Origin: Flavobacteriaceae bacterium
GTDB taxonomy: Bacteria > Bacteroidota > Bacteroidia > Flavobacteriales > Flavobacteriaceae
DNA length: 64,000 bases
Direction: 5' to 3'
Assembly (NCBI GenBank): GCA_017857815.1
Contig: JAFMCL010000001.1
Location: forward strand, 62,001-126,000
In this document: one piece after another, positions 45,523 through 53,615 of the stretch
Numbering within the stretch: position 1 is the first letter of the stretch
How the letters are laid out: every line of letters starts with the position of its first letter
Notes under the pieces: model-generated
Database searches by the model: none
What the model saw: only the letters and a program-made list of their open reading frames with translations
Told to the model about the DNA's origin: nothing
Made by a program: the position numbers and the translations under genes

Positions 45523-46443
45523 ATGGATAAATATCTAATTACGGGAGGTGCTGGATTCATAGGGAGCCATATTGCCGAGCAGCTTTCCAGCCACGGATAT
45601 GAAGTGGTCGTATTGGACAGTCTACGAACCGGTTTCAAAAGGAACATCCTCAACTTAAATGTACAGTCTGTTGAGGGTAGTATTCTTGACAAAGCGTTGC
45701 TAGCTGAGTTGGCTCAAGGAACCAAGGCCATATTCCATTTGGCCGCCTTGGTTAGCGTTCCCGAATCTTTGGAAAAGATCGAGGACTGCATATCCATAAA
45801 TACAATGGGAACCATCAATGTACTGGAAGCTGCAAAACAGAATCAAGATTGCAAAGTTGTACTTTCGAGCTCGGCGGCAAATTATGGCGATGATCCTGAA
45901 TTGCCCAAGGTCGAATCCATGATACCCAAGCCGATGACTCCTTATTCCATTACAAAGTTGGATGGAGAGTATTACCTCAAAATGTATCAAGAGCAATGGG
46001 GCGTACCGACAACTTCTTTGCGTTATTTCAACGTTTTCGGGCCACGCCAAAATCCAAAGTCGGCTTATGCCGCCGCAGTTCCTATTTTTATTGAAAAAGC
46101 TTTGCGAAACGAACCCTTGACCATTTACGGAGATGGTCAACAGACCCGGGATTTTATATATGTAAAAGACGTCGTAAAAGCCAATATCCATGCCTCTTTG
46201 GTAGGAGATGAAACGTATAATGTTGCCCTTGGCCAAAGTACTTCCATATTACAACTGGCGGAAAATATCATAGACATTACAAATTCCAAATCCCAAATAA
46301 AATATTTAGCCGAACGCCCTGGAGATATTAAACATTCGCAAGCGGATGTCACAAAGTTCAAAAAGTTAGGGTTCAGACCAGAATATAGCCTAGAAGAAGC
46401 CCTAACCGAAACCATTGAATATTATGCCAAAATAATTACATAA
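45523..46443 (+). CDS. NAD-dependent sugar-nucleotide epimerase (GalE/WbpP-like)
   Basis: 306 aa from ATG 45523; an ATG at 45514 is possible. Extended SDR with NAD motif ITGGAGFIGSHIAEQL, SSSAANYGDD near 117 and catalytic YSITK near 143 (YxxxK), then RYFNVFGPRQNP near 168 and GDGQQTRDFIYVKDV near 203. The ancestor type epimerises C4 of UDP-sugars, and WbpP-type members prefer N-acetyl sugars. Following a kinase and a nucleotidyltransferase it would convert the imported UDP-sugar, for example UDP-GalNAc to UDP-GlcNAc. Substrate is inferred. Confidence 0.88.
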   Translation: MDKYLITGGAGFIGSHIAEQLSSHGYEVVVLDSLRTGFKRNILNLNVQSVEGSILDKALLAELAQGTKAIFHLAALVSVPESLEKIEDCISINTMGTINVLEAAKQNQDCKVVLSSSAANYGDDPELPKVESMIPKPMTPYSITKLDGEYYLKMYQEQWGVPTTSLRYFNVFGPRQNPKSAYAAAVPIFIEKALRNEPLTIYGDGQQTRDFIYVKDVVKANIHASLVGDETYNVALGQSTSILQLAENIIDITNSKSQIKYLAERPGDIKHSQADVTKFKKLGFRPEYSLEEALTETIEYYAKIIT

Positions 46444-46453
46444 GAATAATATC

Positions 46454-46507
46454 ATGATAGATCTAAGTACGCTCGATTATTCAATAATTTTCGGCCATAA
46501 TGAGTAA
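46454..46507 (+). pseudogene. 5' stub of a sodium/solute symporter
   Basis: Ten bases after the epimerase stop, an ATG starts MIDLSTLDYSIIFG-HNE-stop. 'STLDYSIIFG' is like the first residues of SSS symporters (compare FLDYLIFVVYAI of the symporter at 14455 in this window). The rest of the gene is gone, with a junction near 46493. The PUL probably once ended in a transporter for the released monosaccharide. Confidence 0.45.
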
Positions 46508-46705
46508 TGTTGATTTAAAAATAGAAATACAGCCAATTTCTCCTAGGTAATTTTTTTGATCTTTTTTGTTTTCTTTTGGCAGAATTCCATATTTTTGGCC
46601 CGAAAGAAGGTCTGAAAAGGCTGTTCAGGGTGCCTTAAAAGGTGCCCCATTGAAGAAACTGATTTATAAAATTTTGATTATGAGGCGGTTGGAAGAGGAC
46701 TTAGG
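46508..46705. other. Right-end island DNA without a recognisable gene
   Basis: 198 bases up to the right att repeat. An open frame from 46566 runs through the att repeat into tRNA-Pro(GGG) and is not credible. It may be a scrap of a gene removed in the same deletion that cut the symporter. Confidence 0.4.
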
Positions 46706-46722
46706 ATCCTGCCACCCCGACA
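46706..46722 (+). repeat. attR-type 17-bp direct repeat
   Basis: ATCCTGCCACCCCGACA, exact copy of the 3' end of tRNA-Pro(TGG) at 28548-28564, not part of any complete tRNA here. It marks the right island boundary, 18 bases before tRNA-Pro(GGG). Confidence 0.85.
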
Positions 46723-46740
46723 AAAAGTATCCAATTTATT

Positions 46741-46814
46741 CGGGATGTGGCGCAGCCTGGTAGCGCACACGCATGGGGTGCGTGGGGTCGCAGGTTCAAA
46801 TCCTGTCATCCCGA
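46741..46814 (+). tRNA. tRNA-Pro(GGG)
   Basis: Acceptor CGGGATG/CATCCCG, D stem GCGC/GCGC, anticodon stem CACGC/GCGTG with loop ATGGGGT (anticodon GGG), T stem GCAGG/CCTGT, T loop TTCAAAT, discriminator A 46814. Before island insertion it would have been the tandem neighbour of tRNA-Pro(TGG) and is now separated from that gene's promoter by 18 kb. Confidence 0.94.
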
Positions 46815-46890
46815 CTAGTTTTTATAATATTTAATAAAACCTCGGTAATTTTATACTAAACGAGTTTTTTAATCCTAAAGGAATTGATCG

Positions 46891-47808
46891 CTACTCTGAT
46901 TTACTCATGGGAGAATCGTCACATTCTATCGCTCCAACAACATAATACAATCCGTTCAAGAAGAAAGACAGAAGTTTGGGGTCTTCCATGCTTTGGGCGT
47001 TGTGAGAAGGTGAAGAATAGAACACCCTCCCTGCTCCATATTTCTTAATCCAGGAAAGGTATTTAATCTTATCCTTTGGTCTTTCTCTTTTCATTTTAAT
47101 TTCATCCAAATCCAAATAAAGTAGTGGTCTGAAATTATAATTTAAGTATTCATTTTTAAAAAAATATGGCTCATCAAAATGAACAAAACCAGTTGGATCA
47201 AAACTTTTCACTAAGGGATGGTTGGGGTCAACCAGTTTAACATGAATGTTTTGTTGCGCAGGATGAAAATCAAAACTACCTCCAGCCATTTCACCAAACG
47301 CTAGCGAATTATTTTGCATTACTATTCCGCCGTGCATTATCATGACACCATTTCCTTTCTTGATGTGATTCAATAAGTTATTTTCAAGTTTTTCTGCTTT
47401 TTTCAACCGCTGCTTTTCACTCAGATTGCGGTCCGACTTAAGTGCATCCCACAAAAGATCGCGCCGCTCTCTATTAGAACAATTATTGTTTAAAATAATT
47501 GCATCAAATTTTTTAATATTTTTCTTATCAAAAACTGAAATATCTTTAGAAACAGTAACATTAAAATCATTTGACTTTTCAGCAATCAATTTCATCACAG
47601 CCTCCGTGTGGGGAATGGTCCAATGATTATAACCAGTGTGTAGCGAGAAAATTAAGATGTTCTTTTTAACCTTTAATCCTTTTCCATCGGGTACGATTTT
47701 TTCAATTTTAGTCAACCATTCCTCTGAAAGCTCAAAAGAAGAAAGACTTTGTGTAAAAACAATCATTGGAATTAGAACTAATAAAACTGATGCAAATATC
47801 TTTTTCAT
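46891..47808 (-). CDS. ThuA-domain protein, exported
   Basis: 305 aa with signal peptide (1-19). ThuA fold, a class-I glutamine-amidotransferase-like domain: ILIFSLHTGYNHWTIPHTEAV near 50, FDAIILNNNC near 102, GNGVMIMHGGIV near 155, GGSFDFHPAQQ near 176, HFDEPYFF near 211 and GRVFYSSPSHNAQSMEDP near 262. ThuA proteins occur with sugar dehydrogenases and trehalose/sucrose utilisation, with no proven reaction in most cases. It has its own promoter and is divergent from the sulfatase operon, suggesting a common sugar pathway. Confidence 0.88.
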   Translation of the reverse strand: MKKIFASVLLVLIPMIVFTQSLSSFELSEEWLTKIEKIVPDGKGLKVKKNILIFSLHTGYNHWTIPHTEAVMKLIAEKSNDFNVTVSKDISVFDKKNIKKFDAIILNNNCSNRERRDLLWDALKSDRNLSEKQRLKKAEKLENNLLNHIKKGNGVMIMHGGIVMQNNSLAFGEMAGGSFDFHPAQQNIHVKLVDPNHPLVKSFDPTGFVHFDEPYFFKNEYLNYNFRPLLYLDLDEIKMKRERPKDKIKYLSWIKKYGAGRVFYSSPSHNAQSMEDPKLLSFFLNGLYYVVGAIECDDSPMSKSE

Positions 47809-47829
47809 GATTTGTACTTATTAATTTTT

Positions 47830-47859
47830 CAAAAATAATCTTTAATTAAACTTTAACAA
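47830..47859 (-). promoter_or_regulatory. Promoter of ThuA gene
   Basis: Minus strand TTG (47859-47857), 19-base spacer, TATTTTTG (47837-47830); start near 47823, 15 bases before the ATG. Confidence 0.65.
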
Positions 47860-47928
47860 CAATTTTGTTGAACATAAGAATATATAAACGTTTTTTGTTT
47901 AAAATAGATTTTTATAATTAAATCAAAT

Positions 47929-47959
47929 TTGAATTATAATCTTAAAACATTTAAATTTG
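47929..47959 (+). promoter_or_regulatory. Promoter of sulfatase operon
   Basis: TTG (47929-47931), 20-base spacer, TAAATTTG (47952-47959). Start near 47966, just past the GTG at 47964, so translation should begin later, at TTG 48000. Confidence 0.65.
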
Positions 47960-47999
47960 TATTGTGCGCGAACACGAAAGTAACCAATTTAATTTATCC

Positions 48000-49478
48000 T
48001 TGAATAATAAATCATATTTTCTCCTATTGTATTTGACAATCCTATCCGTAGGGTGCAAATCAGATAAGAACACAATCGCAGATGAAAGACCCAATGTGTT
48101 GTTTATTGCTGTTGATGACTTAAGACCAGAATTGGGGATTTACGGAAACAGTATCGTAAAGAGTCCGAATATCGATCAACTGGCAAGAGAAGGGACTTTG
48201 TTCACTCAGCATTATGTTCAAGTTCCAACCTGCGGTGCCTCAAGGTATAGCCTAATGACAGGCATGCGGCCCAGAAAAAAAATGCATATTTCAAATCAAG
48301 CATTTTACACTGAAATGGCCAACAAAAAAGAACAAGAAAAACCTGAATCTTTTGTACATCAATTCAGAAAAAGTGGTTATAACACTGTAGGAATTGGCAA
48401 ACTAAGTCATTCTGTTGATGGGCTTGTCTATGGTTATAACGAGGCGCCTTCTAAAATAAAAGAAATGCCACACAGTTGGAACAAATTTGTTTTTGATTCT
48501 GGAAAATGGGGAACTGGCTGGAATGCCTTTTTTGGTTATGCAAATGGAGAAAATCGTCAAAGTCTCAAAAATCAAGTAAAACCTTATGAATCTGCTGATA
48601 TCGATGACGAAGGGTATCCCGATGGGTTAATTGCAAAAAGTGCGATTGCAGAACTCAAATTATTAAAGAAAAATAATAAGCCATTCTTTCTTGGGGTTGG
48701 TTTTTTCAAACCCCACCTGCCTTTTAATGCGCCTAAAAAATATTGGGACCTATACAACAGAAACGACATTCCAATTGCGCCAGATCCCTTTATTCCTGAA
48801 AATGTAAATCCTGCAAGCCTTCAAAAGATGGGAGAGTTAAATAATTACAAACTCTCTGATGAAAAAGCAAGTCTCTCTAAGCCACTTTCTGATGCATATT
48901 CTCAAAAACTAGTACATGCTTACTATGCCGCGGTCAGTTATGCCGATGCACAAATAGGCAAAGTAATTGATGAATTAAAAAATCTTGAACTAGATAAAAA
49001 TACGATTGTCGTTATTTGGGGAGACCATGGCTGGCACTTGGGAAATGATCGAGTTTGGGGAAAACACACACTTTTTAATGTTGCCTTAAAAAGTGCATTA
49101 ATAATAAAAGTCCCAGGGTTGAAAACAAAAAACAGTCAAGTAAATTCAATACTAGAAACGGTAGACCTCTACCCTACCCTTTTGGAATTATGTGGAGTTG
49201 AACAACATCACAAAGTTGATGGAGAAAGCTTTGTAGATCTAATCAAAACACCTGATTTAAGCAAACAAAATGTTGCCTATAGCTATTGGAAAAATGGGTT
49301 TTCAGTTAAAACAGATCGTTATCGTTTATCAAAATTTTTCAGAAATGAAGAACCTGTTGTTGAGCTTTATGATCATCTTTTAGACCCTTATGAAAATATA
49401 AACATCGCTCCAATGAAAACGAAAGAAGTTGAGCAATTGATGCCTATTTTAAAAAAAGGTGATAATGGATTTTATTAA
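48000..49478 (+). CDS. Lipoprotein sulfatase, iduronate-2-sulfatase-like
   Basis: About 492 aa from TTG 48000, giving a compact lipoprotein signal with lipobox LSVGC; GTG 47964 is in frame but lies at the predicted transcription start. Sulfatase S1 family: metal site VLFIAVDDLRPELG, the formylglycine site PTCGASRYSLMTG with CxAxR (Cys maturation), GIGKLSH, GFFKPHLPFNAPKKYW and VVIWGDHGWHLGNDRVWGKHTLF. It removes sulfate esters from a sugar, probably a marine sulfated glycan. It needs a sulfatase-maturating enzyme that is not in this window. First gene of a same-strand run to the cytochrome c. Confidence 0.92.
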   Translation: MNNKSYFLLLYLTILSVGCKSDKNTIADERPNVLFIAVDDLRPELGIYGNSIVKSPNIDQLAREGTLFTQHYVQVPTCGASRYSLMTGMRPRKKMHISNQAFYTEMANKKEQEKPESFVHQFRKSGYNTVGIGKLSHSVDGLVYGYNEAPSKIKEMPHSWNKFVFDSGKWGTGWNAFFGYANGENRQSLKNQVKPYESADIDDEGYPDGLIAKSAIAELKLLKKNNKPFFLGVGFFKPHLPFNAPKKYWDLYNRNDIPIAPDPFIPENVNPASLQKMGELNNYKLSDEKASLSKPLSDAYSQKLVHAYYAAVSYADAQIGKVIDELKNLELDKNTIVVIWGDHGWHLGNDRVWGKHTLFNVALKSALIIKVPGLKTKNSQVNSILETVDLYPTLLELCGVEQHHKVDGESFVDLIKTPDLSKQNVAYSYWKNGFSVKTDRYRLSKFFRNEEPVVELYDHLLDPYENINIAPMKTKEVEQLMPILKKGDNGFY

Positions 49479-49507
49479 AAAATTATCTTTAATTTAAACA
49501 GTTCAAT

Positions 49508-50758
49508 ATGAAGATCTCAATTGTATGCATAGCCATCTTCACTTCTTGTGTTAGTCTATCTAACAAGGAAGAAAAAATGATGTGTTTTGAAATAGAAAAA
49601 AACGATATCACTGCTACCCGACTTACGAGTGTCTCTATCGAAAACATTCATTTCGATGATTTTGAAACAGGGGTGGTGTTGTTAAAAAAATCATCCTCAG
49701 AATCAAAAGAAATTAATTTTCAAATTGATAATAAACAAAAGAAATTATGGTTCAAACACAATCCCATGAATGAATCAGGAAGCATCAAGTATTGCTTAAT
49801 CAAAAAGAAAAATTCAGTTGTCAACACTCAATTCAAATACAAAAAAACAGCAGGGGATTTAACATTAATTTCTAAGGAAAAAGCACTGGTCACTTATCGT
49901 TATGGGATGACTTATCCTCCAAAAGGAGTAGATTCTATCTATAAAAAATCGGGCTATGTTCACCCAATTCTTTCTCCAAAAGGAGATACGCTAACAAGAA
50001 TTCAACCTCCAGATCACTTTCATCACTATGGATTATGGGGGCCATGGACCAGAACCAAAGTCGATTCAGAAAAAATTGATTTTTGGAATCTTAAAGATGG
50101 ACAAGGAACGGTTTTGTTTAAAGAATTTAATTCAATTCAAGCTGGAAGTATATTTACCGCGTTTGATGCAAAACAGGAGCACTTGATCTTGGAAAACCGA
50201 GAAATTAGTGAGGTCGCAATAAACGAAAACCTAAAAATAAAAATGTGGGAAGTTGACGGGAAAGATCAATACATTCTTGATTATACAAGTGAATTTAGCA
50301 GTCCATTGCCCAATGGAATTCTCTTTGAGGCCTATCGCTACGGGGGTGGATTGGGATTACGGTTTACGGAAAGATGGCACAAAGACAATTGTACGGTTTT
50401 CACTTCTTCAGGCAAAGACAGATTAACTGCAGACGGCAGTGAAGCCAAGTGGTGCATCGTGACCGGCGAATCTGCTGACGGAAAAAGCACCAATGGCATA
50501 TTATTTATGAGTCATCCGGAAAATAAATCACATCCAGAACCAATGAGAGTATGGCCTATAGATGGTAATAATGGGCGAGGAGATCTGTTTTTTGAATTCT
50601 GTCCGATTCGTCATAATGAATGGAAAATCGAGCCTCAGAAAAAATATAATTTAAAATACCGAATGTTGGTTTTTGAAGGAAATATAGACCCTGAAGAAGC
50701 AGAGCAACATTGGCAGGCCTTTGCCAAAAAATTAAAAATATTAATAAATAAAAATTAA
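49508..50758 (+). CDS. DUF6807 (PmoA-like) family protein, exported
   Basis: 416 aa with a signal peptide and possible lipobox FTSC at about residue 14. The core motifs are YVHPILSPKGDTLTRIQPPDHFHHYGLWGPWT near 156 and RVWPIDGNNGRGDLFFEFCPIRHNEW near 351. This domain is common beside exported Gfo/Idh oxidoreductases in Bacteroidota and Planctomycetota, with no verified activity; the name PmoA in databases does not imply methane oxidation here. It lies 29 bases after the sulfatase and 7 bases before an oxidoreductase gene. Confidence 0.8.
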   Translation: MKISIVCIAIFTSCVSLSNKEEKMMCFEIEKNDITATRLTSVSIENIHFDDFETGVVLLKKSSSESKEINFQIDNKQKKLWFKHNPMNESGSIKYCLIKKKNSVVNTQFKYKKTAGDLTLISKEKALVTYRYGMTYPPKGVDSIYKKSGYVHPILSPKGDTLTRIQPPDHFHHYGLWGPWTRTKVDSEKIDFWNLKDGQGTVLFKEFNSIQAGSIFTAFDAKQEHLILENREISEVAINENLKIKMWEVDGKDQYILDYTSEFSSPLPNGILFEAYRYGGGLGLRFTERWHKDNCTVFTSSGKDRLTADGSEAKWCIVTGESADGKSTNGILFMSHPENKSHPEPMRVWPIDGNNGRGDLFFEFCPIRHNEWKIEPQKKYNLKYRMLVFEGNIDPEEAEQHWQAFAKKLKILINKN

Positions 50759-50765
50759 AGAACTC

Positions 50766-52139
50766 ATGAAAAGAAGAAAATTTATTGGGAAAACTGTTTT
50801 AGGGACAGCTGCGATGGTTGGATTCCCTACGATAGTTCCCGCTAGTGTATTGGGGAAAGATGCTCCGAGTAATAAAATAAATATTGGTCAAATTGGCTGT
50901 GGACGAATTGCTAGAAGTCATGACTTACCAGAAACGATGAGGCACAACAAAGCAAACATAATGGCGGTTTGTGATTTGGATTCAAACAGGACAAAAGATG
51001 CTAAGATATTAGTGGATAAGTTTTATAAGGAAAAAACAGGGAAAAGCAATTATAACGGTACGAAAATGTACGATGATCACCGGGAGTTGCTCTTAAACAA
51101 AGACATTGACGCAGTAATTATCAGCACACCAGATCATTGGCACTCACAACCTGCCATGGAAGCTGCCATTGCCGGAAAGGATATTTATTTGCAAAAACCA
51201 ACCTCTTTAACTTTAAAAGAAGGAAGGCAATTGGTAGATGTGGTTAAAAGCAAAGAAACCATTCTTCAAGTTGGTACCCAGCAGAGGGCAATGCCTCAAT
51301 TTAGAATTGCTGCAGAATTAGTCAGAAATGGTAGAATCGGAAAATTACACACTGTAAAAATTGGACTGCCTGGGGATCCAGGAGGGCCAGACGCCCCGGA
51401 AATGCCAATTCCAAAGAACTTAAATTATGACATGTGGTTGGGCTCTACTCCAGAAGTTCCTTACACAGAAATCGGAGTTCACCCCCAAATAGGATATAGC
51501 CGACCGGGATGGTTGAGATTAGAACAATATGGCGCAGGAATGATTACAGGATGGGGACAGCACCATTATGACTCAGCGGCATGGGGAATGAATACTGAGC
51601 ATACTGGTCCTATTTCTGTTGAGGCGATTGCTAGTTTTCCAAAGTCTGGACTTTGGAATGTACACGGAGACTTTATGGTCAAGCATGAGTATGAAAACGG
51701 AATCTCTGTACTCACTAGTGGAGGCTATACTAATGGAATTCGTTATGAAGGTTCAGAAGGTTGGATTTTTGTTTCAAGAGGAAGTTATACCGCTTCGGCT
51801 TCTGATCCAACTGATAAAGAAAAAAGCAGCAAAGCTTTAAACGCCTCTGATCCTAAAATTCTAGAATCTGTGATTGGTGCAAACGAAACACATTTATACA
51901 AAATCGATGAGCAACATGGAAATTGGTTAGATTGCATAGAAACAAGAAACGCACCAATTTCTCCTGTAGATATTGGTCACAGAGCTTGTTCAGTTTGTCT
52001 TATTAGTCATATCGCAATGAAGATCCCAAGAAAATTAGAATGGAATCCAAAAACCGAAATGTTTGTTAATGACGATGAAGCAAATACGTTTCTCAGCAGA
52101 CCGCAACGAAAACCTTATGGAACAAATTACGTTAAATAA
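50766..52139 (+). CDS. Gfo/Idh/MocA oxidoreductase with twin-arginine signal
   Basis: 457 aa. N-terminal Tat signal KRRKFIGKTVLGTAAMVG, then the NAD(P) Rossmann fold (IGQIGCGRIARSHDLPE near 40), STPDHWHSQPAMEAAIAGKDIYLQKP near 119 containing the conserved lysine of the EKP-type motif (here QKP), and WGQHHYDSAAWGMNTEH near 262. Exported, cofactor-preloaded members oxidise or epimerise sugars in the periplasm, and some work through 3-keto sugars. Its neighbours suggest action on a desulfated sugar. The exact substrate is unknown. Confidence 0.9.
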   Translation: MKRRKFIGKTVLGTAAMVGFPTIVPASVLGKDAPSNKINIGQIGCGRIARSHDLPETMRHNKANIMAVCDLDSNRTKDAKILVDKFYKEKTGKSNYNGTKMYDDHRELLLNKDIDAVIISTPDHWHSQPAMEAAIAGKDIYLQKPTSLTLKEGRQLVDVVKSKETILQVGTQQRAMPQFRIAAELVRNGRIGKLHTVKIGLPGDPGGPDAPEMPIPKNLNYDMWLGSTPEVPYTEIGVHPQIGYSRPGWLRLEQYGAGMITGWGQHHYDSAAWGMNTEHTGPISVEAIASFPKSGLWNVHGDFMVKHEYENGISVLTSGGYTNGIRYEGSEGWIFVSRGSYTASASDPTDKEKSSKALNASDPKILESVIGANETHLYKIDEQHGNWLDCIETRNAPISPVDIGHRACSVCLISHIAMKIPRKLEWNPKTEMFVNDDEANTFLSRPQRKPYGTNYVK

Positions 52140-52164
52140 AAAATCATATACTTTTAATTTTATA

Positions 52165-53508
52165 ATGAAGAAATTCGCAATACTAATTTCAATAATTCTA
52201 TTTATTTCTTGTCAAAAAAATAATTCAAAAACGGTAAAATTCATGACGTTGGATCCCGGGCATTTTCATGCAGCTTTAACCCTAAAGACGATGTATGAAG
52301 GTGTTGATCCTTCGATAAGTGTTTTTGCACCTGAAGGACCTGAAGTAAAAGATTTTTTGAGTAAAATATCTGCCTATAATTCACGAGATGAAGACCCTAC
52401 CGAGTGGGAGGTAAATGTTAATCTTAGTGATGATTTCTTACAAGTCATGGTCAGTAAAAAGCCTGGGAATGTAATGATCGTTGCTGGGAAAAACTCAAGA
52501 AAAATTGATTATGTATTGGCTGCGGTTAAAGCAGGTTTAAATGTCTATGCAGACAAACCATTGGTCATCAACCCCGAAGGATTTATAAAGCTCGAAGAGG
52601 CCTTTAGAATAGCAAAAGAGAACAATGTACTGATTTATGACATCATGACAGAGCGATTTGAAGTTACCACAGGTTTGCAAAAAGCATTTTCCATGTCCTC
52701 CGAAATCTTCGGGTCATTAATCGATGGAACCGAAGAGGAACCCGCTATCAGCAAGTTGAGTGTTCATCATTTTTTTAAATATGTGTCTGGAAAACCATTG
52801 GTCAGACCCGCTTGGTTTTTCGACATCAACGAAGAAGGTGAAGGAATTGTTGACGTTACTACGCACCTCGTAGATTTAATTCAATGGGAAGCTTTTCCCA
52901 ACCAAATCATTGACCGATCTGATATCGAAATGGTAAGTGCCAAAAGATGGCCAACCGAATTGACGCCCAGAGAATTTCAAAAAGTTACGGGATATTCTTA
53001 TTATCCTCCCTATCTCAGTAAAGATCTAAAGGGAGAGAATTTAAAAGTTTACTGTAATGGAGAAATGAATTATAAAATTAGAGGAAAACACGCAAAAGTT
53101 TCGGTCGTCTGGAATTTCAAAGCACCAGAAGGTACAAAAGACACGCATTACAGTATTATGCGTGGAACAAAGAGTGATTTAATCATTAAACAAGGTGAAG
53201 CCGAAAATTACAAAACTACCTTATATATCCAACCCAATGAAACTGAAGGTTTCGAAAATAATTTGGTCACGACACTCAGTGAAGTTCAAAGTGAATTTCC
53301 TGGAGTTACTTCAACAAAAATTTCAGATTCATTATGGAAAATAAACGTTCCAGAGGAATTAAAAATTGGTCACGAAGCACATTTTGGACAAGTAACTATT
53401 AATTTTTTAAATTACCTTAAAAATGGGGAATTACCCGCATGGGAGGTTCCAAATATGATTACTAAATATTACACAACAATCGAAGCCTACAAAATGGCTC
53501 AAGATTAA
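52165..53508 (+). CDS. Gfo/Idh-like lipoprotein with putative oxidoreductase C-terminal domain
   Basis: 447 aa from ATG 52165 (an upstream open frame is ignored because it would put the lipoprotein signal inside the chain). Lipobox FISC; then VKFMTLDPGHFHAALTLKTMY near 26, NVYADKPLVINPEGF near 136 (DKP as EKP-type lysine motif), YDIMTERFEV near 165, VDVTTHLVDLIQWEAFPNQ near 232. It is a Rossmann-domain protein of the type found beside exported Gfo/Idh enzymes. Its N-terminus lacks the usual GxGxxG loop (GHFHAA instead), so NAD binding is uncertain. Confidence 0.82.
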   Translation: MKKFAILISIILFISCQKNNSKTVKFMTLDPGHFHAALTLKTMYEGVDPSISVFAPEGPEVKDFLSKISAYNSRDEDPTEWEVNVNLSDDFLQVMVSKKPGNVMIVAGKNSRKIDYVLAAVKAGLNVYADKPLVINPEGFIKLEEAFRIAKENNVLIYDIMTERFEVTTGLQKAFSMSSEIFGSLIDGTEEEPAISKLSVHHFFKYVSGKPLVRPAWFFDINEEGEGIVDVTTHLVDLIQWEAFPNQIIDRSDIEMVSAKRWPTELTPREFQKVTGYSYYPPYLSKDLKGENLKVYCNGEMNYKIRGKHAKVSVVWNFKAPEGTKDTHYSIMRGTKSDLIIKQGEAENYKTTLYIQPNETEGFENNLVTTLSEVQSEFPGVTSTKISDSLWKINVPEELKIGHEAHFGQVTINFLNYLKNGELPAWEVPNMITKYYTTIEAYKMAQD

Positions 53509-53615
53509 AAATATAGCAAATAACAACTGATGTTTAACAACAAAAAAACATCTTATTAAAACAAAATAATTTCTATAAGATTAATTCGTAATTTCATCAC
53601 TATATAAAATCAACA

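Larger units (their letters stand above)
28548..46722. mobile_element. tRNA-Pro genomic island carrying a polysaccharide utilisation locus
   Basis: About 18.2 kb between two copies of a 17-bp direct repeat that is the 3' end of tRNA-Pro(TGG). The left end has a tyrosine integrase remnant 215 bases inside the tRNA; the cargo is a single PUL with regulator, SusC/SusD, hydrolases and a sugar-activation operon. Hand counts of single 60-base lines suggest higher GC inside (29/60 at 39301, 27/60 at 40081) than in flanking genes (18/60 at 27181, 20/60 at 57001), though a sampled flanking line at 48601 gives 26/60; this is only a small sample. Removing the island would place tRNA-Pro(TGG) about 18 bases before tRNA-Pro(GGG). 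The integrase is incomplete, so the island is probably immobile. Confidence 0.8.

Noticed and set aside
45700-46236. 178-aa minus-strand frame
   Set aside because: Shadow of the epimerase gene; the epimerase motifs fill the other strand completely.
46566-46763. 65-aa plus-strand open frame
   Set aside because: Runs across the att repeat into tRNA-Pro(GGG), so it is a chance frame.
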